Source: Devosia sp.
Lineage (GTDB): Bacteria; Pseudomonadota; Alphaproteobacteria; Rhizobiales; Devosiaceae
DNA length: 9,903 nucleotides
Direction of reading: 5' to 3'
NCBI GenBank assembly: GCA_028290245.1
Contig: JAQGKG010000210.1
Coordinates: 1-9,903 of the forward strand
The notes under the pieces are model-generated. The model was not told the DNA's origin. It was given only the letters and a program-made list of their open reading frames with translations, and did no database searches. Each line of letters starts with the position of its first letter. Position 1 is the stretch's first letter. Position numbers and translations under genes: made by a program. Positions 1 through 6,025 of this stretch are shown piece after piece.

Positions 1-337
1 ATTGAGCGAAGCCATGATGCAGGACTATGTGACCCTGGCCCGCGTCAAAGGCAAGAGCGAATTGCGCCTCATCCTCTCCGAAGCCATGCGCAATGCAATT
101 GGGCCGACGCTGGCGCTGACCGGTGTGCAGTTCACCTTCCTGATCGGCGGCACGGTGATCGTCGAGAAGATTTTCTCCTATCCCGGTCTGGGCAACATGG
201 CGATCGACGCCGTGGTCAACCGCGATTTCCCCCTCATTCAGGGCCTAGTGCTGATGTTCGGCGTCGTCTTCATTCTCATCAATCTGCTGGTCGATTTTGC
301 CGTCGTCGCCTTTAATCCAAGGCTTCGTCATGGCTGA
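1..337 (+). CDS. Peptide/nickel-type ABC importer permease, DppB-like (5' partial)
   Basis: This is the C-terminal 111 or so residues of an inner-membrane permease of the dipeptide/oligopeptide/nickel importer class. The reading frame is open to the window edge, so the TTG at position 2 is not a credible start. The visible part begins in the cytoplasmic coupling loop (YVTLARVKGKSELRLI, followed by MRNAIGP), which resembles the degenerate EAA loop that contacts the ATPases. A hydrophobic segment follows (TGVQFTFLIGGTVIVEKIF), then the family-typical 'FSYPGLGNMAIDAVVNRDFPLIQG' region (given here as key residues Y-P-G-L-G and D-x-P-x-I-Q-G). A last membrane segment precedes the terminal 'FNPRLRHG'. 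The stop overlaps the start of the next permease by 8 bases. The substrate cannot be read from this fragment. Confidence 0.93.
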   Translation, partial: LSEAMMQDYVTLARVKGKSELRLILSEAMRNAIGPTLALTGVQFTFLIGGTVIVEKIFSYPGLGNMAIDAVVNRDFPLIQGLVLMFGVVFILINLLVDFAVVAFNPRLRHG

Positions 338-1217
338 TGTGACCGCCGCAGCAGCTTCCCGCCGCACTTGGCAGCCGATGATATCGGCAGCGCTTCGCGA
401 TCCAAAAGTCGTCGTCGGCGGTGGCTTCATCCTGCTATTGATCATTCTCGCCTTGGGTGCTGACTTCATCGCGCCGCATGATCCACTGGCGCAAGATCTG
501 ATGCTTGGTTCGCTCCCTCCGGCGGGCATGGCCGGCGCCGAATCCGGCTACTGGATGGGCACCGACGATCTGGGCCGCGATGTCCTGTCGCGATTCATTC
601 ACGGGACGCGCGTCGCACTGACCGTCGCTTTTGTTGCGGCAACAATTGCGGCTCTGGTCGGTACAGTAGTCGGCCTGCTTGCGGGCTATTTCGGTGGCTG
701 GATCGACGTCGTTGTCTCCCGCCTGATCGAAATCTGGATGGCTTTTCCCGCCGTGCTGCTCTCGATCCTCATCGTTGCCATCCTTGGCTCCGGCGTGCAT
801 TCCGTCATCATCGCGATCGCCATCATTGACTGGACGCGCTTTGCGCGGGTCGTGCGTGCCGAGACCATGGCGCAACGGCAGGCCGACTATGTCACCGCCA
901 GTACGGTGCTTGGTTTCTCGCGCCTTGGCATTCTTGCCGGCGAGATTTTGCCCAATGTGCTGTGGGTCGTCCTCGGACTCTTCACCCTTGAGCTAGGGCT
1001 AGCCGTTGTCATCGAGGCCATTCTGTCCTTCGTCGGCCTTTCGGTCTCCTCCGACACCCCGACTTGGGGCGGTATGATCGCCCAAGGTCGAGGCATCATC
1101 TACCAGGCATGGTGGGTCTTCGCGCTGCCGCTAGCGGGGCTGCTGGCCACAGTGCTCGCCTTCAACCAGCTTGGCGCCGGACTGCGTCGCAGCCTTGATC
1201 CGGTGATGCAGCGATGA
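330..1217 (+). CDS. Peptide/nickel-type ABC importer permease, DppC-like
   Basis: This is the second inner-membrane permease of the importer, 295 residues from ATG 330. That start is preferred over an upstream TTG at 297 because AAGG (319-322) sits 7 bases before it and it overlaps the upstream stop by 8 bases. The N-terminal region has the OppC-type first membrane helix (VVGGGFILLLIILALGADFI) followed by APHDP. Next comes the conserved 'GTDDLGRDVLSRFIHGTRVAL' block (key residues G-T-D-x-L-G-R-D-x-x-S-R). Several further hydrophobic spans follow. The cytoplasmic coupling loop is around ADYVTASTVLGFSRLGIL, ending at LPN. The C-terminal part (SFVGLSV, PTWGGMI, then LGAGLRRSLDP) is typical of DppC/OppC. 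The gene overlaps the next ATPase by ATGA, which fits co-translation in one operon. Confidence 0.95.
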   Translation: MADVTAAAASRRTWQPMISAALRDPKVVVGGGFILLLIILALGADFIAPHDPLAQDLMLGSLPPAGMAGAESGYWMGTDDLGRDVLSRFIHGTRVALTVAFVAATIAALVGTVVGLLAGYFGGWIDVVVSRLIEIWMAFPAVLLSILIVAILGSGVHSVIIAIAIIDWTRFARVVRAETMAQRQADYVTASTVLGFSRLGILAGEILPNVLWVVLGLFTLELGLAVVIEAILSFVGLSVSSDTPTWGGMIAQGRGIIYQAWWVFALPLAGLLATVLAFNQLGAGLRRSLDPVMQR

Positions 1218-2086
1218 GCGCGCTTCTATCCATCGAAAATCTAAGCGCGGTTTCCCGCCGCGACGGCAAGCCTATCTTGCGCGACGTATCGCTACAGGTC
1301 GAAAGCGGCACCATTCATGGTCTCGTCGGCGAGAGCGGCGCCGGCAAATCTACCATCAGCAAGATCGTCCTTGGTATCGTCTCGGGCGGCGTCGTGGTTA
1401 CAGCCGGTCGCGTCATGTTGGATGGCAACGATCTGGTGCAGATGCCTGAGCGCGACAAGCGCATCCTGATCGGCTCCCAGCTTGCGCTGATCCCGCAGGA
1501 TCCACTGACTGCGCTTAATCCTGGACGGCGCATCGGCGATCAACTCACCGACAGCCTGCGGATGTGGAAGGGCTTCAATCGCAAGGCGGCATGGGTGCGC
1601 GCGCTCGAACTGCTCGATCACGTCGCCATTCGCGACCCCGCTCGGGTCATGGAGCAATTCCCGCATCACCTGTCGGGCGGAATGCGCCAGCGCGTGTTGA
1701 TCGCTGCCGCCTTCGCCATCGAGCCCAAGCTGCTGATTGCCGACGAGCCCACGACTGCACTCGATGCTACCGTGCAAAAGCAAGTGCTGCAATTGCTGAA
1801 GCGCCTGCAGGCCGAACACGGCACCTCGGTCGTCTTCGTCACCCATGATCTCGGTGTAGTCGCCCAGATTTGCGACGACGTTACCTTGCTTTTTCAGGGC
1901 AAGGTCATGGAGCAGGGGACGGCAGCTACCATCTTCAACGCGCCACGCCACGCCTATACCCGCGCCTTGCTCGCAGCGAGCCCACGCTATGATAATCCGG
2001 CGGCTGGACTTAACCCGATCGACGATGCAGTCGTCGCCGCCTGCTATGCCGAAATCCGGCAGTTCGATGGAGTCCAGCATGGCTGA
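1214..2086 (+). CDS. Peptide-type ABC importer ATPase, DppD-like
   Basis: This is the first of two ATP-binding subunits that drive the importer at the cytoplasmic face. All nucleotide-binding motifs are visible in the 290-residue product: Walker A GESGAGKST (about 39-47), Q-loop glutamine 95 in IPQDP, signature LSGGMRQR (153-160), Walker B LLIADE (173-178), a canonical D-loop TALD and switch histidine 211. The oligopeptide-type C-terminal tail begins with HAYTRALLAASP near residue 247. The protein is shorter than the usual 320 or more residues, and the cysteine-rich RCP-type segment often found after this tail is absent. The gene starts in an ATGA overlap with the permease and ends in an 8-base overlap with the next ATPase. 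The substrate is unknown; the class includes peptide, nickel, opine and glutathione importers. Confidence 0.95.
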   Translation: MSALLSIENLSAVSRRDGKPILRDVSLQVESGTIHGLVGESGAGKSTISKIVLGIVSGGVVVTAGRVMLDGNDLVQMPERDKRILIGSQLALIPQDPLTALNPGRRIGDQLTDSLRMWKGFNRKAAWVRALELLDHVAIRDPARVMEQFPHHLSGGMRQRVLIAAAFAIEPKLLIADEPTTALDATVQKQVLQLLKRLQAEHGTSVVFVTHDLGVVAQICDDVTLLFQGKVMEQGTAATIFNAPRHAYTRALLAASPRYDNPAAGLNPIDDAVVAACYAEIRQFDGVQHG

Positions 2087-2894
2087 ACCCTTGGTTGAAA
2101 CGCGCGGCCTGACCGTCGACTACGCGACCGGCCGCTCGCTCCGGGGCCCCGCCAACGCATCCACGCGAGTGCTGCGCGGCGTCGATATCCGCATCGATGC
2201 CGGCGAGATAGTCGGCATTGTCGGAGAGTCCGGTTCAGGCAAATCCACCCTCGGCCGCGCGCTACTGGGTCTTGTGCCAGCCTCCGAAGGTCAGGTGCTG
2301 TTTGCGGGTCATCCGCTTAATGCCCAGCCTGATGGCGCACTGGCTCTGCGGCGGCATATGCAGATGATCTTTCAAGATCCAATGAGCTCGCTCAATCCGC
2401 GGCACACCATCCGCACCATCCTGACGCGTCCCATTCTGCTGCATGGTATCGCGGCAAATCAAGCCGCGGCAGATGCTGCGGCTGCTGCAGTTCTCGACCG
2501 CGTTGGACTGCCGCTTGAGGTGCTGGCGCGCTATCCGCATGAGCTTTCCGGCGGCCAGCGTCAGCGCATTGGTATCGCCCGCGCTGTCATGTTGCGACCG
2601 CGTTTTGTCCTCGCCGACGAGATCATATCGGGGCAGGACGTTTCTACCCAGGCCCGCGTTCTCGTGCTGCTCAAGGAACTCTGCGCTGAGATCGGCATGG
2701 CACTGGCCTTCATCAGCCATGACCTGTCGGTCATCCGCGCGCTGTGCCACCGGGTCTATGTGCTCAATGGTGGCGTGGTGGTGGAGGAAGGGTCTTGCGA
2801 AGCCGTGTTCGCCGCGCCCCAGCATGCCTATACGCGGGCGCTGATCGACGCCATTCCGCTGCCCGTCGTCGGCACCGGATGGCTGGCGGCGTAA
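2079..2894 (+). CDS. Peptide-type ABC importer ATPase, DppF-like
   Basis: This is the second ATP-binding subunit and the last gene of the transporter operon, 271 residues from ATG 2079. The frame is open upstream to 1989, but ATG 2079 is favoured: GGAG (2069-2072) lies 6 bases ahead, the start overlaps the previous stop by 8 bases, and the first residues (AEPLVETRGLTVDY) match the family's N-terminus. Visible motifs are Walker A GESGSGKST (about 49-57), Q-loop Q99 in FQDP, signature LSGGQRQR (156-163), Walker B FVLADE (176-181) and switch histidine 214. The stretch after Walker B reads IISGQDVS where the family norm is PTSALDVS, so the D-loop leucine is glutamine. The usual long C-terminal extension is short here (HAYTRALIDAIP, then about 12 residues). 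Its stop faces the convergent SDR gene. Confidence 0.94.
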   Translation: MAEPLVETRGLTVDYATGRSLRGPANASTRVLRGVDIRIDAGEIVGIVGESGSGKSTLGRALLGLVPASEGQVLFAGHPLNAQPDGALALRRHMQMIFQDPMSSLNPRHTIRTILTRPILLHGIAANQAAADAAAAAVLDRVGLPLEVLARYPHELSGGQRQRIGIARAVMLRPRFVLADEIISGQDVSTQARVLVLLKELCAEIGMALAFISHDLSVIRALCHRVYVLNGGVVVEEGSCEAVFAAPQHAYTRALIDAIPLPVVGTGWLAA

Positions 2895-2915
2895 CGGATT
2901 TCTCCGCCACGCCGC
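2886..2915. terminator. Candidate hairpin between convergent operons
   Basis: GCGGCGT (2886-2892) and ACGCCGC (2909-2915) form a perfect 7-base inverted repeat. Inside it, CGGA (2895-2898) and TCCG (2903-2906) can extend the stem across a 2x2 internal loop with a TTTC apex. It spans the stop codon of the second ATPase and the 26-base gap before the stop of the oppositely oriented SDR, where a bidirectional terminator would be expected. No T-run follows on either strand, so a classical intrinsic terminator is not proven. Confidence 0.35.
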
Positions 2916-2920
2916 ATACC

Positions 2921-3703
2921 TTAGTCCTTATAGATGCCCGTTTCGCTGGCGACATGTCGATAGGCCGCGCCAGCGGTAAAGCCGCCATCGATGACGAAGT
3001 CTTCGCCGGTAATGAAGCTCGACGTATCCGAGACCAGGAACAGCACCAGTTCAGCGATCTCTTCCGGCTTGCCGCTGCGGCGCATAGGCGTGATATCGAT
3101 CATTGGCTTCAGATGCGGGCTATTGGCATTGAGGCCGGTCACTACCAGGCCCGGGCAGATCGCATTGACGCGAATGCCCTTGCCGACAAGCTCCATCGCC
3201 GCGCTGCGCGTCAGCCCGCGCAGGCCCCACTTGCTGGCGGTATAGGCCGGGTCGTAATGACCGGAAAAGCCGCTGTTGGACGAGATATTGACGATAGCGC
3301 CGCCACCGTCTTCGGCCATCAATGCGCTGACAGCCTGGATGCCGAGAAACGCGCCGGTCAGGTTGACCTTGAGCACGCGCTCCCAAGCGTCGAGCTTGGT
3401 GGTTTCGACGGTCGTGCGGTTGATGATGCCCGCATTGTTGACGAGGATGTCAAGCCGGCCCTGCCAACTGCGCGCAAGCTCGACTGTCTGGGCCCAGCTC
3501 TCTTCGCTGGTAACATCGAGCAGGATGAATTTGGCCGTGAGGCCTTCGTCTGTGAGCGCCTGCGCCAGCGCTATGCCTTCCGCTTCGAGCACGTCGGCGA
3601 TGATGACGGCTGCACCCGAACGCGCCAGCAGCCGTGCCTCGGCTTCGCCCTGTCCGCGCGCACCACCGGTGACGATGGCAACCTTGCCTTCCAGCTTGCT
3701 CAT
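2921..3703 (-). CDS. SDR-family oxidoreductase, NAD-type
   Basis: This is a classical short-chain dehydrogenase/reductase of 260 residues that oxidises an alcohol or reduces a ketone on an unidentified substrate. Visible motifs are cofactor loop TGGARGQG (about 12-19), an aspartate at the end of the second strand (D37, in IIADV) that favours NAD(H), NNAG (89-92), and the catalytic set S142, Y154 and K158 (YTASK). The C-terminal FITGEDFVIDGGF block is typical. I chose ATG 3703 because AGGGG lies 7 bases upstream and the product begins MSKLEGKVAIVTGG. An ATG two codons earlier (3709) forms an ATGA overlap with the FAH-family gene but has the ribosome site too close. Last gene of the cupin-FAH-SDR operon. 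Some SDR/FAH pairs of this type act in non-phosphorylated L-rhamnose or L-fucose breakdown (LRA5/LRA6-like), so a sugar-acid role is an alternative to an aromatic one. Confidence 0.93.
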   Translation of the reverse strand: MSKLEGKVAIVTGGARGQGEAEARLLARSGAAVIIADVLEAEGIALAQALTDEGLTAKFILLDVTSEESWAQTVELARSWQGRLDILVNNAGIINRTTVETTKLDAWERVLKVNLTGAFLGIQAVSALMAEDGGGAIVNISSNSGFSGHYDPAYTASKWGLRGLTRSAAMELVGKGIRVNAICPGLVVTGLNANSPHLKPMIDITPMRRSGKPEEIAELVLFLVSDTSSFITGEDFVIDGGFTAGAAYRHVASETGIYKD

Positions 3704-3705
3704 GC

Positions 3706-4554
3706 TCATTCCCCTGCCGCGATTGTTGTCTGGCGTTGGCTGCCCATGCCATCAATGCCAAGCGTGATGACCTGGCCCGCCCGCAGGAAAATTGGCTCGG
3801 GCTTGATGCCCATTCCAACGCCCGGTGGGGTGCCGGTAGCGATCACATCGCCCGGCTCCAGGGTCATGAACTGGCTGATGTAGCTCACAAGGAATGCCAC
3901 GCTGAAAATCATGGTATTGGTATTGCCGGTCTGGCGGCGGACTCCGTCCACATCGAGCCAAAGCCCGACATTCTGCGGATCGGGCACTTCATCCCGCGTT
4001 ACCAGCCAAGGCCCGATCGGCCCGAACGTGTCGTGGCTCTTGCCCTTGGTCCACTGGCCGCCACGCTCGGACTGGAAACTGCGCTCCGACACATCATTGA
4101 CGACGCAATAGCCCGCCACGTGGTCGAGAGCTGCATCCTCGCTGACATATTTGGCGCGGGTACCGATCACCACGCCCAGCTCGACCTCCCAGTCGGCCTT
4201 CTTGGAGCCGCGGGGAATTTCCACCGCATCGTCGGGGCCGTTGATGGCGGTTGTCGCCTTCATGAAAAGGATCGGCTCGTCGGGCGGCGCCTTGCCGGTT
4301 TCCTTGGCATGGTCTGCATAGTTCAGGCCGACGCAGATGAACTTGCCCACCTTGCCGACGCAGGCGCCGATCCGGTCTTCGCTCAATGCGGGCAGGGTGC
4401 TGGTATCGAGCGCCGCAAGTTGCTTTAGGCCTGCCGGAGAGAGGACCGCGCCGGCAATATCATCGACGATGCCGCTCAGGTCTCGGATAACGCCTTTCGC
4501 ATCGAGCAGGGCAGGCTTTTCGAAGCCCTTTAGGCCATGGCGAAGAAGTTTCAT
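3706..4554 (-). CDS. Fumarylacetoacetate hydrolase (FAH)-family C-C hydrolase
   Basis: This 282-residue protein is of the FAH superfamily. Members are cytoplasmic, metal-dependent enzymes that hydrolyse C-C bonds of diketo acids or hydrate or decarboxylate related oxo acids. Visible features are the His/Glu pair in NYADHAKETG (H82, E85), metal-binding acidic residues in DWEVELGVVIG (E123, E125) and in VVNDVSE (D154), the KSHDTFGPIGPW substrate loop (172-183) and the hallmark GTPPGVGMG (241-249). The N-terminus (MKLLRHG, then KPALLDAKGVIRDLSG) resembles proteins often annotated as ureidoglycolate lyase or 2,4-diketo-3-deoxy-L-rhamnonate/fuconate hydrolase. I cannot separate these from an aromatic ring-fragment hydrolase by sequence alone. 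It starts 3 bases after the cupin stop with no strong ribosome site, so translation is probably coupled. Its stop overlaps the first possible SDR start. Confidence 0.92.
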   Translation of the reverse strand: MKLLRHGLKGFEKPALLDAKGVIRDLSGIVDDIAGAVLSPAGLKQLAALDTSTLPALSEDRIGACVGKVGKFICVGLNYADHAKETGKAPPDEPILFMKATTAINGPDDAVEIPRGSKKADWEVELGVVIGTRAKYVSEDAALDHVAGYCVVNDVSERSFQSERGGQWTKGKSHDTFGPIGPWLVTRDEVPDPQNVGLWLDVDGVRRQTGNTNTMIFSVAFLVSYISQFMTLEPGDVIATGTPPGVGMGIKPEPIFLRAGQVITLGIDGMGSQRQTTIAAGE

Positions 4555-4557
4555 TGT

Positions 4558-4983
4558 CTATGCCCGTCGGAAGCCAGTGAGAGTCGCATCCTCGACATCG
4601 GGCAGGTTGACCACGATATTGTCGGGGGTTCGCGTAGTCAGCCACACCAGCTCTTCGGTCGTCGACATGTTGACCTCGACATGTGGCCAGTTTGGCGGCA
4701 CGAAGACGAAATCGCCTTCTTCCATGTCGAGATATTCGCTGTAATTCGCGCCGAAATAGATGCGGCCAAGGCCCTTGAGCACATAGCCACCGGTCTCGGC
4801 TTCGCCGTGGTGATGCGGTAGTGAACGATAGCCGGGGTCATTGCTCACCTTACCGAACCAAAGCTTGGTCGCGGGCGTAATTTCGGGTCCAACACCTGTC
4901 ACGCGCACGCATCCGCCGGACTGTCCGGTGCCGGTGTGTTCCTGGCCTTTACGGGTGACGACGGCTTTAACTTCTGCGGTCAT
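4558..4983 (-). CDS. Single-domain cupin protein
   Basis: This is a small cupin of 141 residues, the first gene of the minus-strand cupin-FAH-SDR operon. Cupin motif 1 is seen as G51, then PHHHGEAETGG with likely metal ligands H57, H59 and E63. Motif 2 is G90-DFVFVPPNWP-H101-VEV-N105, giving the fourth ligand H101. The metal site therefore looks complete. The frame also offers a TTG at 4995, but ATG 4983 is preceded at about 5 bases by GGAGG, and the TTG would lie inside that ribosome site. The protein is far too short for a two-cupin gentisate dioxygenase. It could be a small dioxygenase, an isomerase or a ligand-binding accessory; no function is assigned. Its position behind the shared operator-like element ties it to the same regulatory circuit as the monooxygenase operon. 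Confidence 0.9.
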   Translation of the reverse strand: MTAEVKAVVTRKGQEHTGTGQSGGCVRVTGVGPEITPATKLWFGKVSNDPGYRSLPHHHGEAETGGYVLKGLGRIYFGANYSEYLDMEEGDFVFVPPNWPHVEVNMSTTEELVWLTTRTPDNIVVNLPDVEDATLTGFRRA

Positions 4984-5003
4984 GAGCTCCTCCAAATCGT
5001 TTC

Positions 5004-5021
5004 GGCGGACCTTGTACCGCC
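5004..5021. repeat. Inverted repeat in the cupin leader
   Basis: GGCGG (5004-5008) and CCGCC (5017-5021) form a perfect 5-base inverted repeat around an 8-base spacer. It lies where the cupin transcript would begin if the TTGACA box at 5052-5057 is used. It could be an additional operator or a small leader hairpin. The arms are short, so chance is possible. Confidence 0.28.
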
Positions 5022-5026
5022 AGGCC

Positions 5027-5057
5027 TCGATATTGAGCGTTTTATTTTAGGTGTCAA
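5027..5057 (-). promoter_or_regulatory. Candidate promoter of the cupin-FAH-SDR operon
   Basis: Read on the minus strand, a perfect -35 consensus TTGACA lies at 5057-5052. A -10 region follows at about 5034-5027; AATATC (17-base spacer) and TATCGA (19-base spacer) are the options, neither strong. The spacer is A-rich. Transcription would start near 5020, giving a leader of roughly 35-40 bases before ATG 4983. A weak -10 next to a perfect -35 suits a regulated promoter. Confidence 0.45.
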
Positions 5058-5062
5058 GTAAT
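5033..5062 (+). promoter_or_regulatory. Weak candidate promoter for marR
   Basis: On the plus strand TTGAGC (5033-5038) and AGTAAT (5057-5062), 18 bases apart, each match four of six consensus positions. They overlap the oppositely directed cupin promoter and the operator-like element, so one bound repressor could shut both directions. The match is modest and other start sites are possible. Confidence 0.2.
5042..5061. promoter_or_regulatory. Operator-like element between cupin and marR
   Basis: This 20-base imperfect palindrome has arms TTATTTTA and TCAAGTAA (6 of 8 positions symmetric) around GGTG. It aligns without gaps to the perfect palindrome at 9572-9591: 16 of 20 bases agree, or 17 of 22 if two flanking bases are included. 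It covers the -35 box of the cupin promoter and the likely -10 of marR. That placement fits autorepression plus repression of the cupin operon by the MarR protein; the assignment is inference. Confidence 0.45.
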
Positions 5063-5122
5063 TTGCCCGGCTTGCGGCGCCCATCGCGCTGGCTTAACAG
5101 AGAGTGCAGGGGAGACCATGAA

Positions 5123-5626
5123 GTGACCGAACATTCCCGGGTCTGGATCGACGCCGAGACCAAGATCGCCGACGCGCCGGGCGACCACCACGATGAGTTG
5201 CGGCTATGGCTGCGCCTGTTCAGTGTGACCCGGCTGATGGAGAATGACGTTCGCAGCCGCTTGCAGAACGAGTTCGACGTCACTTTCCCCCGCTTCGATA
5301 TTCTGTCCCAGCTTTACCGCGTGCCTGATGGCCTGATTCTGGGGGAATTGTCCCAGCGGCTCATGGTGTCGCCGGGCAATATCACCTCGGTCATCAAGCG
5401 CCTGATGGACGATGGCATGATCGTGCGGAATCAAAATCCGAACGATCGGCGCGAGAACATCGTGCAGATGACGGCACTCGGCCGTGAAAAGTTTATCCAG
5501 ATGGCTGCATCCAACGAAGAGTGGGTTCGCAACCTGACCAAGGACCTTGCCCCAGCGGATGTGAAGGCGCTTCTGGCGTTGCTTCAGAAGATGAAGACCT
5601 CGGTCCGTCGCGCGCTGGACGAGTAA
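5123..5626 (+). CDS. MarR-family transcriptional regulator
   Basis: This is a dimeric winged-helix DNA-binding protein of 167 residues. The winged-helix region runs from about residue 73 (LGELSQRLMVSPGNITSVIKRL) to the beta-wing NPNDRRENIVQMTALG (105-120), with the DRR wing motif intact. Flanking N- and C-terminal helices form the usual dimer interface. I chose GTG 5123 because GGAG (5111-5114) lies 8 bases ahead; the frame is open back to 5051 but has no ribosome site there. An out-of-frame ATG at 5118 closer to the ribosome site reads only two codons (ATG AAG TGA), and its stop overlaps this GTG. Divergent from the cupin operon and convergent with the RidA gene, whose stop codon abuts this one. 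MarR proteins beside aromatic-acid operons commonly release DNA on binding an aromatic acid or its CoA thioester. Confidence 0.93.
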   Translation: MTEHSRVWIDAETKIADAPGDHHDELRLWLRLFSVTRLMENDVRSRLQNEFDVTFPRFDILSQLYRVPDGLILGELSQRLMVSPGNITSVIKRLMDDGMIVRNQNPNDRRENIVQMTALGREKFIQMAASNEEWVRNLTKDLAPADVKALLALLQKMKTSVRRALDE

Positions 5627-6025
5627 TCAGTCCGGAACGACGGCCAGCACCTGGATTTCAATCTTGGCGCGATCTTCCATCAGGGCGACGACCTGGACCG
5701 CCGCCATCGGCGGGAAGTGCCGGCCGATCGTCTCACGATAGGCTGCGCCGATTTCCTTGAGCCGCGACTTGTAGGCGTGACGATCCGTGAAATACCACGT
5801 CATCTGGATGATGTGCTCGGGCTTGGCGTCAGCGGCAGTCAGCACGGCAACGACATTCTTGAACGTTTGGCGCACCTGGTCGACGAAATCATCGGACTGG
5901 AACTCGCAATTCTCGTCCCATCCGACCTGGCCGCCGACCTGTACGATGCGTCCGCGGGCGGAAATGCCATTGGAATAGCCGATCGGCTTAGCCCAGCCTT
6001 CAGGCTGGATGATCTGATGGGTCAT
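5627..6025 (-). CDS. RidA-family protein lacking the catalytic arginine
   Basis: This is a 132-residue member of the RidA/YjgF/UK114 family, trimeric cytoplasmic proteins that in the best-known group hydrolyse reactive enamines and imines. Family features are the N-terminal YSNGISARGRIVQVGGQVG block, the QTFKNVVAVLTAADAKPEHIIQMTWYFTD core (described by key residues F55-K56-N57 and D66) and the C-terminal IEIQVLAVV strand with E123. In the canonical segment F-P-A-R, the arginine that binds the substrate carboxylate is replaced: here the protein reads HFPPMAAVQV, with Met at about 107. It is therefore not a standard 2-aminoacrylate deaminase and may accept a different substrate, possibly an aminocyclohexene acyl-CoA. 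ATG 6025 has GGAG 8 bases upstream and overlaps the thioesterase stop by ATGA. Last gene of the monooxygenase operon. Confidence 0.93.
   Translation of the reverse strand: MTHQIIQPEGWAKPIGYSNGISARGRIVQVGGQVGWDENCEFQSDDFVDQVRQTFKNVVAVLTAADAKPEHIIQMTWYFTDRHAYKSRLKEIGAAYRETIGRHFPPMAAVQVVALMEDRAKIEIQVLAVVPD

Noticed and set aside
1292..2080. Long minus-strand open frame opposite the first ATPase
   Set aside because: It is antisense to a gene with all ABC motifs and shows no recognisable domain.
2744..3883. Long plus-strand open frame across the SDR and the end of the FAH-family gene
   Set aside because: It is antisense to two genes with complete catalytic motifs, has no family-like sequence and reflects GC-rich codon bias on the opposite strand.
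3706..4554. Naming the FAH-family protein ureidoglycolate lyase
   Set aside because: That label is often transferred by similarity only; no other purine or allantoin genes are present in the window.
4558..4983. Cupin as gentisate 1,2-dioxygenase
   Set aside because: Those enzymes are roughly 340-370 residues with two cupin domains; this protein has 141 residues and one domain.
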